Numbered from the stretch's first letter, positions 55,297 to 63,844 are shown. The stretch is 64,000 bases of DNA from Bacteroidaceae bacterium (GCA_017470525.1 JAFUYM010000009.1:39426-103425); one strand, 5' to 3'. Made by a program: numbers and translations. Notes: generated by a model from the sequence alone, not told the origin.

Positions 55297-57393
55297 TTAC
55301 TTGATAATCAGAATCTTTGCAACGGCACCTTTGTTTCCGTCCTCGTCTGTACACAATGCATAATAGACACCTGAAGCCACGTGTCTGCCATTGTTGTAGC
55401 GGCAATCCCATGAGAATTCACCACCCACACTTGTGCCTTCTGTGACGAGTTTTCCTGCGGCACTCACAATCTTCACATTTGAGTTATACATCAATCCTGT
55501 AATGTGTACATCCCCCTGATAGTCAGGGCGTACAGGATTGGGAAAGACTTTCAGATTGTCTGACTGCATCGAAGTGGCAGGGTCGGTGGCATTTCCTTGA
55601 TAAGAACAGAGCCCTTTGGAGGTGGCAATGAACACCTCGCCTGTTTCTCCGTAAATGGCGATGTCATTGATTTCGTTACTGATAAGTGGTGAATTTTCTA
55701 CTGTAAAATGCTCAATCGTTTCCATGCCGTCGGCACTCAGCAAATATACTCCATTGTTCACGGTCCCAATCCATTTTCTGTTGCCACCGTCAATGGTGAT
55801 GCATTTCACGGGTACGCCACTCAACAGATAATCACCCAATCCTGAACCGTCATTGCGGGGTACGATGGGTTGTGTGAAAGTGAAGTTGCTGTCGAAGATT
55901 TTCTCTGGCGTAGTGGTCTTGAACACTCCCATGGTGCAGCCCATCCATAGTGCACCGTCCAAGTCTTCGGTTGTGCAGTAATACAGGTCGGGCGTGTAAC
56001 TCTCACCATTTTGGTTCGAGAAGGTGGAAAGGTATCGGTGTGAATCATCCGATTGCGTGTTGATGGTTCCGTTAGTGTTGATGACTAAGATTCCGGATGC
56101 ACCAAATTCATTGGTGGTTCGCCGACAGGTAATCCAAGCCCATCCGCGTTGGTCAAACATCGTATGGTCGAAAGTGGGCTTATTTGCCACTTCATCATAA
56201 TAGTAGGCTGCCCATGTCCCGTCATTTTTCAAGATACGAACAATGGTGTCACCTTGGTTGTTGCACATCCACAAGTTGCCATCCTTGTCATAGTTCAAAC
56301 CTGTCACACGGACAAAATAATCGGGGTGGGCACTTTCGGGCAGGATGCTGGTCAGTGGTGAGTTGTCGTAAGTGTAATGATTGGCGAGTTGATAGTTCTT
56401 GAACTCATAGATGCCACTGCGTTTGGTGCCTAACCAATGATGCTCTGTGTCGTTGGGGTCTTGTACGACATCTGTCACGTTGCGGTATGCATTTGCCCCG
56501 ACCAACTTGATGGGTTCCTCTTCGTCGAAAGCGGTCCACTTTCCCTCCTCATACTTCATCGCCGTTCCCGTATATTCCGCTTCGGGGTAATAGAAGTTGC
56601 CACCAGCCACCAACAATCGGTTCCCTATCATGTTCAGTTTGTAAGCATAGTTGCGGACAGGGGAGTTGGGCACGATGTTTTCCATCTTTGCCAGAAGTTC
56701 TTCTGCCTCTTTCTTCTCCGTCTCAGTCTGTCCGAACGTGGCGGTGCTTGCTGCTACAGTTGTCCAGTTGTTGGCATCCAGCAGGTTCTTACTTCGGTCA
56801 CCTTCCATGACACCCGATGCAGTCTTGGCATAAATCTTCCCATTTTGAATCGTGGCATTCGTCACTTTGCTGCTGAACGTGTAGAAATCAACAAAATATC
56901 CTTCCCTTAGGTTGATGAGTGCCAAGCCAGAGTTGAGGCTGATGAGTGCCTCGCTTCCCACCACTTTCAGTTCGTTCAAGGTTTTGTCACTCGACAGTTT
57001 CGTTTTGATGTCGGGCATGTTCCAAACCCCACCATTCATCCCCAGCAAGTCAATGTTTCCGTTGTCATAAAGAACCACCAGAACCTTGCTTTCTGACGAA
57101 TAAGCAATGTCTGCAATGCCAAAATCGCTCAAGGCATTCGTTTTGTCATACAGTTCGACCATGTTATCCTCCTCATCATAACTGAAAAGGTCGTTATTGG
57201 CAAGCACGAAGATGCGCGAGTCTGTCTTCACAGCCTTGGTGGCATTATGATAAGAAGCATAGATTTTCCAATCATTTGCCCATGCACGATTTGTCGCAAG
57301 CAGTATGCCCACGACTCCCATCAGAGTCCAAGCCCAAATTCTCATCGCTCCCATCTTTCTCTTTTCTTTTCTTACGATTTCCATAATTATCAA
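55297..57393 (-). CDS. porZ: Type IX secretion system protein PorZ
   Basis: The product has up to 698 residues. Start options are ATGs at 57393, 57384, 57354 and 57345; the later ones give a neater signal (MRIWAWTLMGVVGILLATNR). The N-terminal motif DWKIYASYHNATKAVKTDSR with FSYDEEDN is that of the PorZ beta-propeller. A second propeller of two-component-regulator-like blades follows (PDYFVRVTGLNYDKDGNLWM). The last 85 residues are a classical type A CTD: LKVFPNPVRPDYQGDVHITG, then GVYYALCTDEDGNKGAVAKI. PorZ belongs to the surface attachment complex with PorU, PorV and PorQ, which cleaves CTDs and fixes cargo to A-LPS. It implies that a full T9SS exists elsewhere in this genome. Confidence 0.88.
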   Translation of the reverse strand: MIIMEIVRKEKRKMGAMRIWAWTLMGVVGILLATNRAWANDWKIYASYHNATKAVKTDSRIFVLANNDLFSYDEEDNMVELYDKTNALSDFGIADIAYSSESKVLVVLYDNGNIDLLGMNGGVWNMPDIKTKLSSDKTLNELKVVGSEALISLNSGLALINLREGYFVDFYTFSSKVTNATIQNGKIYAKTASGVMEGDRSKNLLDANNWTTVAASTATFGQTETEKKEAEELLAKMENIVPNSPVRNYAYKLNMIGNRLLVAGGNFYYPEAEYTGTAMKYEEGKWTAFDEEEPIKLVGANAYRNVTDVVQDPNDTEHHWLGTKRSGIYEFKNYQLANHYTYDNSPLTSILPESAHPDYFVRVTGLNYDKDGNLWMCNNQGDTIVRILKNDGTWAAYYYDEVANKPTFDHTMFDQRGWAWITCRRTTNEFGASGILVINTNGTINTQSDDSHRYLSTFSNQNGESYTPDLYYCTTEDLDGALWMGCTMGVFKTTTPEKIFDSNFTFTQPIVPRNDGSGLGDYLLSGVPVKCITIDGGNRKWIGTVNNGVYLLSADGMETIEHFTVENSPLISNEINDIAIYGETGEVFIATSKGLCSYQGNATDPATSMQSDNLKVFPNPVRPDYQGDVHITGLMYNSNVKIVSAAGKLVTEGTSVGGEFSWDCRYNNGRHVASGVYYALCTDEDGNKGAVAKILIIK

Positions 57394-57424
57394 TTACCGA
57401 TATTTCCATAAATAACGAAAGACT

Positions 57425-58336
57425 TCACCTTTTTATTGCCTTCACCATCCTGTCATTCCCAAACATGTCTTTCCGAACTTCTACTTCCACATATCCCATT
57501 CCCTGTAACAACTCCACCATCTCTTTCCCAAACCTCCTGTTAATCTCAAAAAACAGCAACCCTTCTTTCTTCAACACTTTCATTCCCAACCATCCGATTG
57601 CCCGATAAAACACCAACGGATCCTCGTCTGGTACAAACAACGCCACTCGTGGCTCATACCCTACCACATTCTCCTCCATCTCTACCTCTTCTTCCTCACA
57701 CACATACGGCGGATTGCTTATCACTACATCCAACCCCTCTCTCTCCTTCTCTTCCCCCTTCCTTTTTTCCTCTTCTTCTCCTCTTTCTTGTACGCAGCAA
57801 CTCTGTTGTAGCCCTTTCTCCAGCACATCCATTCTTCTTATCTTCACCTTCACTCCATTTCTCTCCACATTTTCCCTCGCAATTCGAAGAGCCGTCTCGC
57901 TCACATCCCATGCCTCCACCTTCGCATCCTTCAAATTCTTTGCCAAAGCCACTGCAATACATCCGCTTCCTGTCCCTACATCCAAAATCCTGCCCCCTGA
58001 CTCTTGGCTCCTGACTCTTAACTCCTCCAAAACCCATTTCACCAACTCTTCCGTTTCCTTTCGTGGTATCAACACTCCTGGTTCCACCTTCATCTCCATC
58101 CCACAAAACTCTGCTGTCTTCAGCACATACTGTACAGGCTCTCCTTTCGCCACTCTCCTTGCCTTCTCCATCACCTGCTCGTAGTTCTTCTCCTCCAATC
58201 CATTATCCATTAACGCCTCCGTCACACTTAACCCACACACCTTCTCCAATAGCAGCAGTGCGACAGCCTTTGCTTCGCCACTCTCCATGCCTCCCCTCTC
58301 CAGCAGGCTCTTGATGTTTCTGTAAATGCCATTCAT
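57425..58336 (-). CDS. prmC: Peptide chain release factor N5-glutamine methyltransferase
   Basis: The product has 303 residues, about 20 more than usual. SAM motif ILDVGTGSGCIAVALAKNL lies at 117-135 and the catalytic NPPY at 208-211. It methylates the Gln of the GGQ motif in release factors RF1/RF2. Two low-complexity stretches look like insertions. LRVRSQESGG (106-115) is encoded by a repeat-like stretch near 57990-58025. A Glu/Lys run (ERGEEEEKRKGEEKEREG, about 184-201) is encoded by a pyrimidine tract on the plus strand. The predicted transcript begins almost at the ATG. Confidence 0.93.
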   Translation of the reverse strand: MNGIYRNIKSLLERGGMESGEAKAVALLLLEKVCGLSVTEALMDNGLEEKNYEQVMEKARRVAKGEPVQYVLKTAEFCGMEMKVEPGVLIPRKETEELVKWVLEELRVRSQESGGRILDVGTGSGCIAVALAKNLKDAKVEAWDVSETALRIARENVERNGVKVKIRRMDVLEKGLQQSCCVQERGEEEEKRKGEEKEREGLDVVISNPPYVCEEEEVEMEENVVGYEPRVALFVPDEDPLVFYRAIGWLGMKVLKKEGLLFFEINRRFGKEMVELLQGMGYVEVEVRKDMFGNDRMVKAIKR

Positions 58337-58338
58337 GT

Positions 58339-58371
58339 TGCAAAGATACGATTAAGTGAGCACAATGCAAA
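58339..58371 (-). promoter_or_regulatory. Promoter of prmC, nearly identical to that of the GSCFA gene
   Basis: On the minus strand: TTTG (58368-58371), 19-bp spacer with CTCACTTAATCG, then TATCTTTG (58341-58348). It matches 46748-46780 at 30 of 33 bases. Confidence 0.8.
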
Positions 58372-58380
58372 GAAAACGTA

Positions 58381-58419
58381 CAAAAAAGTGGCGGACACCC
58401 TTTTCGGGGAGTCCGCCAC
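58381..58419 (-). terminator. Rho-independent terminator of the 1234-residue protein gene
   Basis: GTGGCGGAC (58388-58396) and GTCCGCCAC (58411-58419) form a perfect 9-bp stem. On the minus strand it is followed by TTTTTTG. Confidence 0.88.
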
Positions 58420-58452
58420 CGTAATGATTCGTTGTCTGTATCTTCGTGAGGA

Positions 58453-61400
58453 TTACTTGATGGCTTGACCAGCCACGTTGTACTTCACGCCATTCTTGAT
58501 GATGACAATCTTGCCGTTCTCGAAGTACTTGCCGTTAGCCTTAACAGGAGCAACCACTTCAACGCTTTCGATTTCAGTAGAGATAGTTGGTTCCTTAGAA
58601 CTGTTAGCACCGTAGTAAACCAACTTGAAGTTGTCGAAGATTGCCCAGTCGGTAGAGATTGTGACATCCTTCTTCACGCCGATGCGGAGTTTGCCATCCT
58701 CACCAACCTTCACAACAACTGCATTGAAGCCAGGATTTGTCTCAGTCACATAGTAAATGGCATTGCCTTCGTCATCTGTTGTGTCGAACCAGTAAGTGGC
58801 AGACTCCATTGTGTTAGGAACAACGTAACCTTCTTCACCTACAGATGAAGTAGCACCACCAAGACCTGCTGGCAACATGCCTGCGCAGATGCTCATGATA
58901 GGTGCAGAGCAAGTGTCAGTTGTCTCACCCAAGGCATAGATGTATGCGTTGTAAGCAGGAGTTCCGTCTTCTGTCTGAGTGTTCGTGTAGTCATTAGCTG
59001 CAGAGCCTTGACGATAGTAACCTTGAACAGAAACCTGATAAGTACCTGCTGGAAGACCTACGATGTCTTGATATACGTCGAAAATCTTCTCGTAGCACTC
59101 AGCGTTGGTTGAAGTTGTACCGCCAGCACCGAAACCAGAAGACCAACCCGTGAAGTCACCGATAGTGTCAAATGTAGAGTTGACAATCATGCGGCTCATG
59201 TCAACAGGATTCTCGTCGGAAGCATCAGTGTATGCGGGAACCTTCAGGGCAGCAGTTGCTGCATTTACCTCCTCAGTAAGAGTCTTTACCTCCTCGGTAG
59301 TGAGAGAAGTGACATCCTCAAGTTTGCCTTGTGCTGCCGAAGCGGCATTTACAGCATCGTCTGTAGCCATGTCAGCATACTCGTTGATGGCTTCCTCCAA
59401 TGCGTCAGCAGCAGAGTAGAGAGCCTTCAGAGCAGCCACGTTCTCTTGGGCGGCTGCCAGAACATTGGTTGCCTCTTCGATATCAGCCTCCATAGCCTCA
59501 GCGTTATTGTTGCTGATGTCCTTGTTAGCCTTGTCGATGAAACTTTCTGCTGCAGCCACACCTGGTTCAGTCATTTCTTCTTGGTTGCTCTCCACATACT
59601 TCTCAATCTCTTCCAGTCTTGCATTCAGCATGATGGAAGTTGCATCAGTACCTGCGCCTTCATATACGAATTGGAACTTTGACCAAAGCACCCAGTGAGC
59701 CGTCTGACCATTAGAGGTCAAACCAATTGTCAGTTCGCCACCCTTCACAAGACCATACACCTTCTGAACATAACGACCAGCGCGGAAAGCGTAAGAGGCA
59801 CCAGACATACCATTAGGCACATAACCTTCAGTGCTCAAATAGTCAGCATTTGTTGTACCACCAGTGTCATAGTAGTCTTCAACAGGTGCACCACCATTGA
59901 TGAAGCAGTTTTCAAGGTCAACAGCCTCGTCTTCTGGCATTGCATCCTTCAGGATGTTTTGTACACCAGTCTGATGTTCATTCATGTAGAGGAACACTTT
60001 CGAAGCCTCAGTTCCATCGTATGAGCCATTGCCAGCAGGACGTTCAAATGCCTGACAAGAGAGTGAATATACACCATCGGGCAGACCCTTTATGGTCTGA
60101 TAAACATTTACCACACCTTCGTAAACTTCCACGCAAGGATAATCCTTCAAGCCACCGAAAGTACCATTCGAAGAAGTCCAGCCCTTGAGTCCGTCAGCAA
60201 AAGAAGCATTGGTGAGCACACCTGAGCAGTCCATGCCAGGAGTGAGGCTCTCGCCAAAGGCTGTAGCATAGAGTTCATCCACTTTCTCGATGTATGCAGC
60301 AAGTTCTTCAGAGGTCAGTTCATGCTCATCCATTACGGCTTCTGGAGAAGGAGTTGGGTAAGTGTCAGGTTCATTGTTCTGAATGAAGTCGGAGAACTCA
60401 CCCCAAGCGTCAGAAGCACTGTTGGCGAAGAGAGCGTCGTAAGCCTCAAAGTTTGCTTCCCACTGAGCCACCTTCTCTTCAAAGTTCTTGTAGTCCTCTA
60501 CAGAAGTGTTGACAGCAGCAACAGCCTCCTGCACCTTTGTGATAAGTTCGTCGTAGCCACTTGTAGCGGCAAGAGCCTCTTCGATGACCTGTTTGTATGC
60601 ATCTTTTGTACTTTCGGCTGCAACCACATCGTCAAGTTCTTCGAGAGGATAGTTGCTAACAGCGTTATACACATTCACCAACAAGAGAGCCTTGTCTGGG
60701 TCAGCGTCAGCCTCACCATAGTAGTACAGATTCAGGTTGTCCATAGCAATCCAGTTGGCAGGCATTCTTGCCTCTCCACTGCCGATTACACGCAGACCGA
60801 GTTTCATAGAACCACCTGTGTGGATGAATGCGAACTCGAAGTGCTCTGGCACACCATTCTTTGTGAACATGTCTTTCTTATAAACAGTGCCATCCAAAGA
60901 AGCCTCTGCAAAGAGTTCCACGTCATCTGGATAGCCGTTGGGATTATTCTCATCAACGATGCGGCCTTGATTGCTTACGATAGCATCAACAGACAGCATG
61001 TACATGCCGGCGGGCAGAGATGGAATGGTCTGAGTGATGGAACCGTCACCCAAGAAGTTGGGAGAACTTGTGTCCTTCCATGCTTCGATAAATTTGGTGA
61101 CACTTACTTCACCATTAACGTAACTTGCCCCCTGATAGCCAATGTTGGTTGCAGCGGTAGAGCCACCTGAATAAGTGATGTCCCAACCATTTACGTTGCC
61201 CTCTTCAAAGTCATTGTTAACAAACACAGCGGAGACATCATTCTTCTTGCCCTGTTCAATGTTGGCAAAATAAGGTTCGATTTCCTTCCAGCGGCCCATG
61301 TCATAGGCTGCGGCAGAAGCCTTCTTCAACTCATCAATTGTGCTGTTAGGATTGTCATACACAGCCTGGTAACTTGCCAATTGTGCGTCGCTAATTCCTA

Positions 61401-62157
61401 AATCCTTAGAATACTCAATGCTCGCCTTCAGGTCCTCTGCTGCTTCATAGATTTCCTGCTTTGCCAAATAAGCCTCGTAGTCAGCCTCTGAGATGAAAGC
61501 CCAGTCAACATGTGGCTCGGCATCAACAGTGCTGCCTGTCATGTCAATGGCAGGAGTGATCGGCTTAATTCCACTGTTCAGGTAGTCTTCGTCCAGTCCG
61601 TCAAAGCCAAAGTAAGACTCTGTCAGACCCAAACCTTCATTGTTGTAGGTTGGATTGACGTCTGCCGTCTTGATGCGATAGACACCATTGCCCCTGTCAA
61701 TGATTTCCCACTTGTAGTCAATCTGACTGGCACGGTCAATGAACGAACCTGTAGCACTGGTGAGAATGATGCCCAGCCACTTGTTGTTGGTCCAGTAGTC
61801 ATAAAGCACATAGGTCTTTCCGTCCCATTCAGCAGCCTCAGAACTGCCAACATTTGTGCCGTTTGCCACTTCTGACAGTTCATACTTGGTCACCATGATT
61901 TTCAGACCTTTGTCTGAAAGAATGGCATTAGTGCTCCACTGCGAGTGAGTCGGAGCCGCTCCACCATTCAGGAAGGCCTGAGCGTCAATGTTGTAGAGGT
62001 AATAGATGATGGTATCACCCTGTTCCTCACCAGCCAGCGTACTGGTTTTGAATCCCTTTGTGTAAGCGTCAGCAGAAATCGTAGGTTTTTCCCACGTCTG
62101 TGCAAATGAGGTGACACTCATCAACAAAGTTGCTAAAAAAAGTAGTCCTTTTTTCAT
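58453..62157 (-). CDS. Large surface protein with jelly-roll modules, probably phase-variable
   Basis: The product has 1234 residues with signal peptide MKKGLLFLATLLMSVTSFAQ. Three carbohydrate-binding-like jelly-roll modules are visible: near 305-500 (NNDFEEGNVNGWD to AMDNLNLYYYG), 655-850 (NASFADGLKGWTS to FQFVYEG) and 1000-1185 (NSTFDTIGDFTGWS to FDNFKLVYYG). Helical FIVAR-like spacers lie between them (AINEYADMATDDAVNAASAA). The C-terminus is GKYFENGKIVIIKNGVKYN, a second Prevotella-type tail form. It is probably a glycan-binding surface protein. Its start codon is 16 bp from an inverted recombination site, and its promoter (62348-62379) lies inside the bracketed segment, so expression should depend on orientation. 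The present orientation reads as ON. Confidence 0.85.
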   Translation of the reverse strand: MKKGLLFLATLLMSVTSFAQTWEKPTISADAYTKGFKTSTLAGEEQGDTIIYYLYNIDAQAFLNGGAAPTHSQWSTNAILSDKGLKIMVTKYELSEVANGTNVGSSEAAEWDGKTYVLYDYWTNNKWLGIILTSATGSFIDRASQIDYKWEIIDRGNGVYRIKTADVNPTYNNEGLGLTESYFGFDGLDEDYLNSGIKPITPAIDMTGSTVDAEPHVDWAFISEADYEAYLAKQEIYEAAEDLKASIEYSKDLGISDAQLASYQAVYDNPNSTIDELKKASAAAYDMGRWKEIEPYFANIEQGKKNDVSAVFVNNDFEEGNVNGWDITYSGGSTAATNIGYQGASYVNGEVSVTKFIEAWKDTSSPNFLGDGSITQTIPSLPAGMYMLSVDAIVSNQGRIVDENNPNGYPDDVELFAEASLDGTVYKKDMFTKNGVPEHFEFAFIHTGGSMKLGLRVIGSGEARMPANWIAMDNLNLYYYGEADADPDKALLLVNVYNAVSNYPLEELDDVVAAESTKDAYKQVIEEALAATSGYDELITKVQEAVAAVNTSVEDYKNFEEKVAQWEANFEAYDALFANSASDAWGEFSDFIQNNEPDTYPTPSPEAVMDEHELTSEELAAYIEKVDELYATAFGESLTPGMDCSGVLTNASFADGLKGWTSSNGTFGGLKDYPCVEVYEGVVNVYQTIKGLPDGVYSLSCQAFERPAGNGSYDGTEASKVFLYMNEHQTGVQNILKDAMPEDEAVDLENCFINGGAPVEDYYDTGGTTNADYLSTEGYVPNGMSGASYAFRAGRYVQKVYGLVKGGELTIGLTSNGQTAHWVLWSKFQFVYEGAGTDATSIMLNARLEEIEKYVESNQEEMTEPGVAAAESFIDKANKDISNNNAEAMEADIEEATNVLAAAQENVAALKALYSAADALEEAINEYADMATDDAVNAASAAQGKLEDVTSLTTEEVKTLTEEVNAATAALKVPAYTDASDENPVDMSRMIVNSTFDTIGDFTGWSSGFGAGGTTSTNAECYEKIFDVYQDIVGLPAGTYQVSVQGYYRQGSAANDYTNTQTEDGTPAYNAYIYALGETTDTCSAPIMSICAGMLPAGLGGATSSVGEEGYVVPNTMESATYWFDTTDDEGNAIYYVTETNPGFNAVVVKVGEDGKLRIGVKKDVTISTDWAIFDNFKLVYYGANSSKEPTISTEIESVEVVAPVKANGKYFENGKIVIIKNGVKYNVAGQAIK

Positions 62158-62172
62158 AATTGTTAGTAATTA

Positions 62173-62193
62173 AAGATTAGTTGAACGATAACT
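62173..62193 (+). repeat. Left inverted recombination site
   Basis: A 21-bp sequence that is the exact reverse complement of 63777-63797. Arm GATTAGTT, 7-bp spacer GAACGAT, then arm AACTTATC (one mismatch to a perfect inverted arm). Extra half-sites AGATTAGT lie at 62254 and 62283 in the same direction. Confidence 0.85.
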
Positions 62194-62347
62194 TATCCCT
62201 ACCCTTAATAATAAATAGGAAAAAAGTTGATTAATTATAGTTTATATATATGTTAGATTAGTAAACAATTGGTTTGACGTCAAGATTAGTTTTGTCTCTT
62301 CGCCACGAAGTCACGATTTCTCTATCGCGGTTTGATAGTTTTCGCCA

Positions 62348-62379
62348 CAAAGGTAAAGAAGAAAAACAAATGGAGCAAA
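62348..62379 (-). promoter_or_regulatory. Outward promoter within the invertible segment
   Basis: On the minus strand: TTTG at 62376-62379, 20-bp spacer, TACCTTTG at 62348-62355. Transcription would start near 62341 and cross the left recombination site into the surface protein gene, with a leader of about 184 nt. The remaining gap 62158-62610 holds no gene that I can see. Confidence 0.75.
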
Positions 62380-62576
62380 TAATTTAACAAAAAAATGCGT
62401 AAAAAGAGCGGATTTTGAGGGCGTTTCCCTAAAAAAATCTTTTTCGGGAGCAATGGTAAGGCATAAAACCCTTGATAAAGGAACAAAATCTCACATTTTT
62501 ACAGACAGAAAAAGTCAAGGCGAGGTTACCCCACATTTGGCTGTGGGATCAATCACAAGAGGGTATGTGCGAGGGT

Positions 62577-62600
62577 GGAAAAGAGGTAGAACTGTACCTC
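62577..62600 (-). terminator. Terminator after the recombinase gene
   Basis: GAGGTA (62583-62588) and TACCTC (62595-62600) form a short stem. On the minus strand it is followed by TTTTCC. It would stop recombinase transcripts from running into the surface protein gene, so that gene depends on its own promoter. Confidence 0.55.
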
Positions 62601-62610
62601 TACCCTTTTT

Positions 62611-63714
62611 CTACCGTAAGGCGCGCCGCAAGTCGTTCAAGATGGTGCGCTGCTTCACCTCGGCATATCGCTGTGTGGTACGCACACTGCTGTGCCCCAA
62701 CAGGGCTTGTACGGTTGTGATGGGAACTCCCTTGGCAAGCAGGAGGGTGGCGAAGGTGTGTCGGGCTGTGTGGAAGGTTACATGTTTCTGAATGTGTGCC
62801 TGCTCCACAATCTGCTTCAACTGCTGATTTGTCTGCACATTGTTGGGAATGGCAGGATGTTCGCCCACTTCTCCCAGCAGTCGGGCAAGCGTGACAAGAG
62901 GCAGTCTCACCATCTGCCGGGTCTTCTTCATTAGTATCTCTATCCACATTTCCTTTCCCTTTCGTCGGAAATGGCTCTTTCCCAACCTGACATAGTCGGA
63001 ATAGCGCAGCCCCGTATGGCAGCAGAAGAGGAACGCATCCCGCACCGAGGGGAAAATGCCCACATTGGCGATGCGGCGAAGTTCTTCTTCAGAGAGGGCG
63101 ACGTGTTCCCTCCGTTCCGTGCGCAACCTGAATCGTTCGAACGGAACGGCATCAGGTGAGAGAATGCCATGACGGACAGCCTCGCCCACAATGGTGCGCA
63201 GGTGGTTGAAGTGCTTCGCAATGGTGTTAGGGCAGTTGCCCCGCTCACGCAAGTGATGCAGGAAGTCGCACAGCAATGGATAATCCAGTTCATCCAAACG
63301 TGCGGGTCGGAAATGGTGAAGGGTTCGGGCAGTGCTGAGCAGATTCGCCTTTGTGCTTTCCGCCCTGCCTGACGCGCCAATCACCTCTTGGGTGAAAGAG
63401 AGCACCGTCATGGCAGGTTCTTTTCTCCGCCATCCTTCGCGCAAATGTTGCAGTGTGGGGGATATTCCACATCGCCACACCTCCACCTCGATGGCTTGTA
63501 ATTTCATCAGTAATTCGGCAAGCATCCCATTGAGTGCGACTGCATCGTGGCGGTTCACCACCTCGCTATGTCCCCACTCGGAGGGTTTTACATATATGTT
63601 TGTGCTGAAATAGGCTTTCCTCCCGTTCTGGTATGCTTCAATCTGAACCAATGCCTCCCCCATTGCATTCAGCAGATTCTTTCTGTTGAATACAAATCTG
63701 TACCTGATTTTCAT
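62611..63714 (-). CDS. Tyrosine recombinase (predicted DNA invertase)
   Basis: The product has 367 residues from ATG 63714, chosen because the -7 box at 63723-63730 puts the transcript start at the ATG; a longer frame begins at 63735. The N-terminal arm-binding/SAM-like region (IEAYQNGRKAYFSTNIYVKP) is typical of Bacteroidetes integrases. The catalytic domain shows Arg I in CCHTGLRYSDY, the HxxR box HTARHTFATLLLAKGV, and GHSSVRTTQRYAEV with the second His and the nucleophile Tyr. A complete catalytic set is present. It has no neighbouring phage or conjugation gene, and it is bracketed by inverted core sites, so it is more likely a local invertase like those that switch Bacteroides surface loci than an element integrase. 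Confidence 0.92.
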   Translation of the reverse strand: MKIRYRFVFNRKNLLNAMGEALVQIEAYQNGRKAYFSTNIYVKPSEWGHSEVVNRHDAVALNGMLAELLMKLQAIEVEVWRCGISPTLQHLREGWRRKEPAMTVLSFTQEVIGASGRAESTKANLLSTARTLHHFRPARLDELDYPLLCDFLHHLRERGNCPNTIAKHFNHLRTIVGEAVRHGILSPDAVPFERFRLRTERREHVALSEEELRRIANVGIFPSVRDAFLFCCHTGLRYSDYVRLGKSHFRRKGKEMWIEILMKKTRQMVRLPLVTLARLLGEVGEHPAIPNNVQTNQQLKQIVEQAHIQKHVTFHTARHTFATLLLAKGVPITTVQALLGHSSVRTTQRYAEVKQRTILNDLRRALR

Positions 63715-63722
63715 TTTCGTGC

Positions 63723-63730
63723 CAAATTTA
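63723..63730 (-). promoter_or_regulatory. Promoter -7 box of the recombinase
   Basis: On the minus strand this reads TAAATTTG followed by G, about 9 bp before the ATG at 63714. No TTTG -33 box was seen, so expression may be low. Confidence 0.5.
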
Positions 63731-63776
63731 CACATTTTATTATTATATATCTCTGTTTTCTCTGAAAAAAGTGATT

Positions 63777-63797
63777 AGTTATCGTTCAACTAATCTT
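63777..63797 (+). repeat. Right inverted recombination site
   Basis: Exact reverse complement of 62173-62193. With three bases before it, the core reads GATTAGTT, spacer ATCGTTC, AACTAATC (63773-63795), a perfect 8-bp inverted-arm site. Confidence 0.88.
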
Positions 63798-63844
63798 GGG
63801 CTGTTTTGAACAAATCGAGATACAAATTTAATAACAAATTTTTT

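Larger units (their letters stand above)
62173..63797. mobile_element. Putative invertible promoter-recombinase segment (1.6 kb)
   Basis: Inverted 21-bp repeats at both ends enclose a tyrosine recombinase gene (62611-63714), its promoter, a terminator, and a strong promoter pointing out to the left (62348-62379). Tyrosine recombinases act at paired 8-13 bp arms around a 6-8 bp spacer, and both ends have that form with identical spacers in opposite orientation. Recombination between them would therefore invert the segment and not excise it. In the flipped state the surface protein gene would face the 5' side of the recombinase gene, where no TAnnTTTG pointing at it was found. Confidence 0.75.

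Noticed and set aside
57598-58184. Plus-strand ORFs opposite prmC
   Set aside because: They are Ser/Pro/Leu-rich translations of the pyrimidine-rich antisense strand; prmC has clear motifs on the other strand.
62611-63714. Integrase of an integrative element or prophage with attL/attR
   Set aside because: The flanking 21-bp repeats are inverted, not direct, and no phage, conjugation or cargo gene is present. An element lying mostly beyond 64000 cannot be fully excluded.
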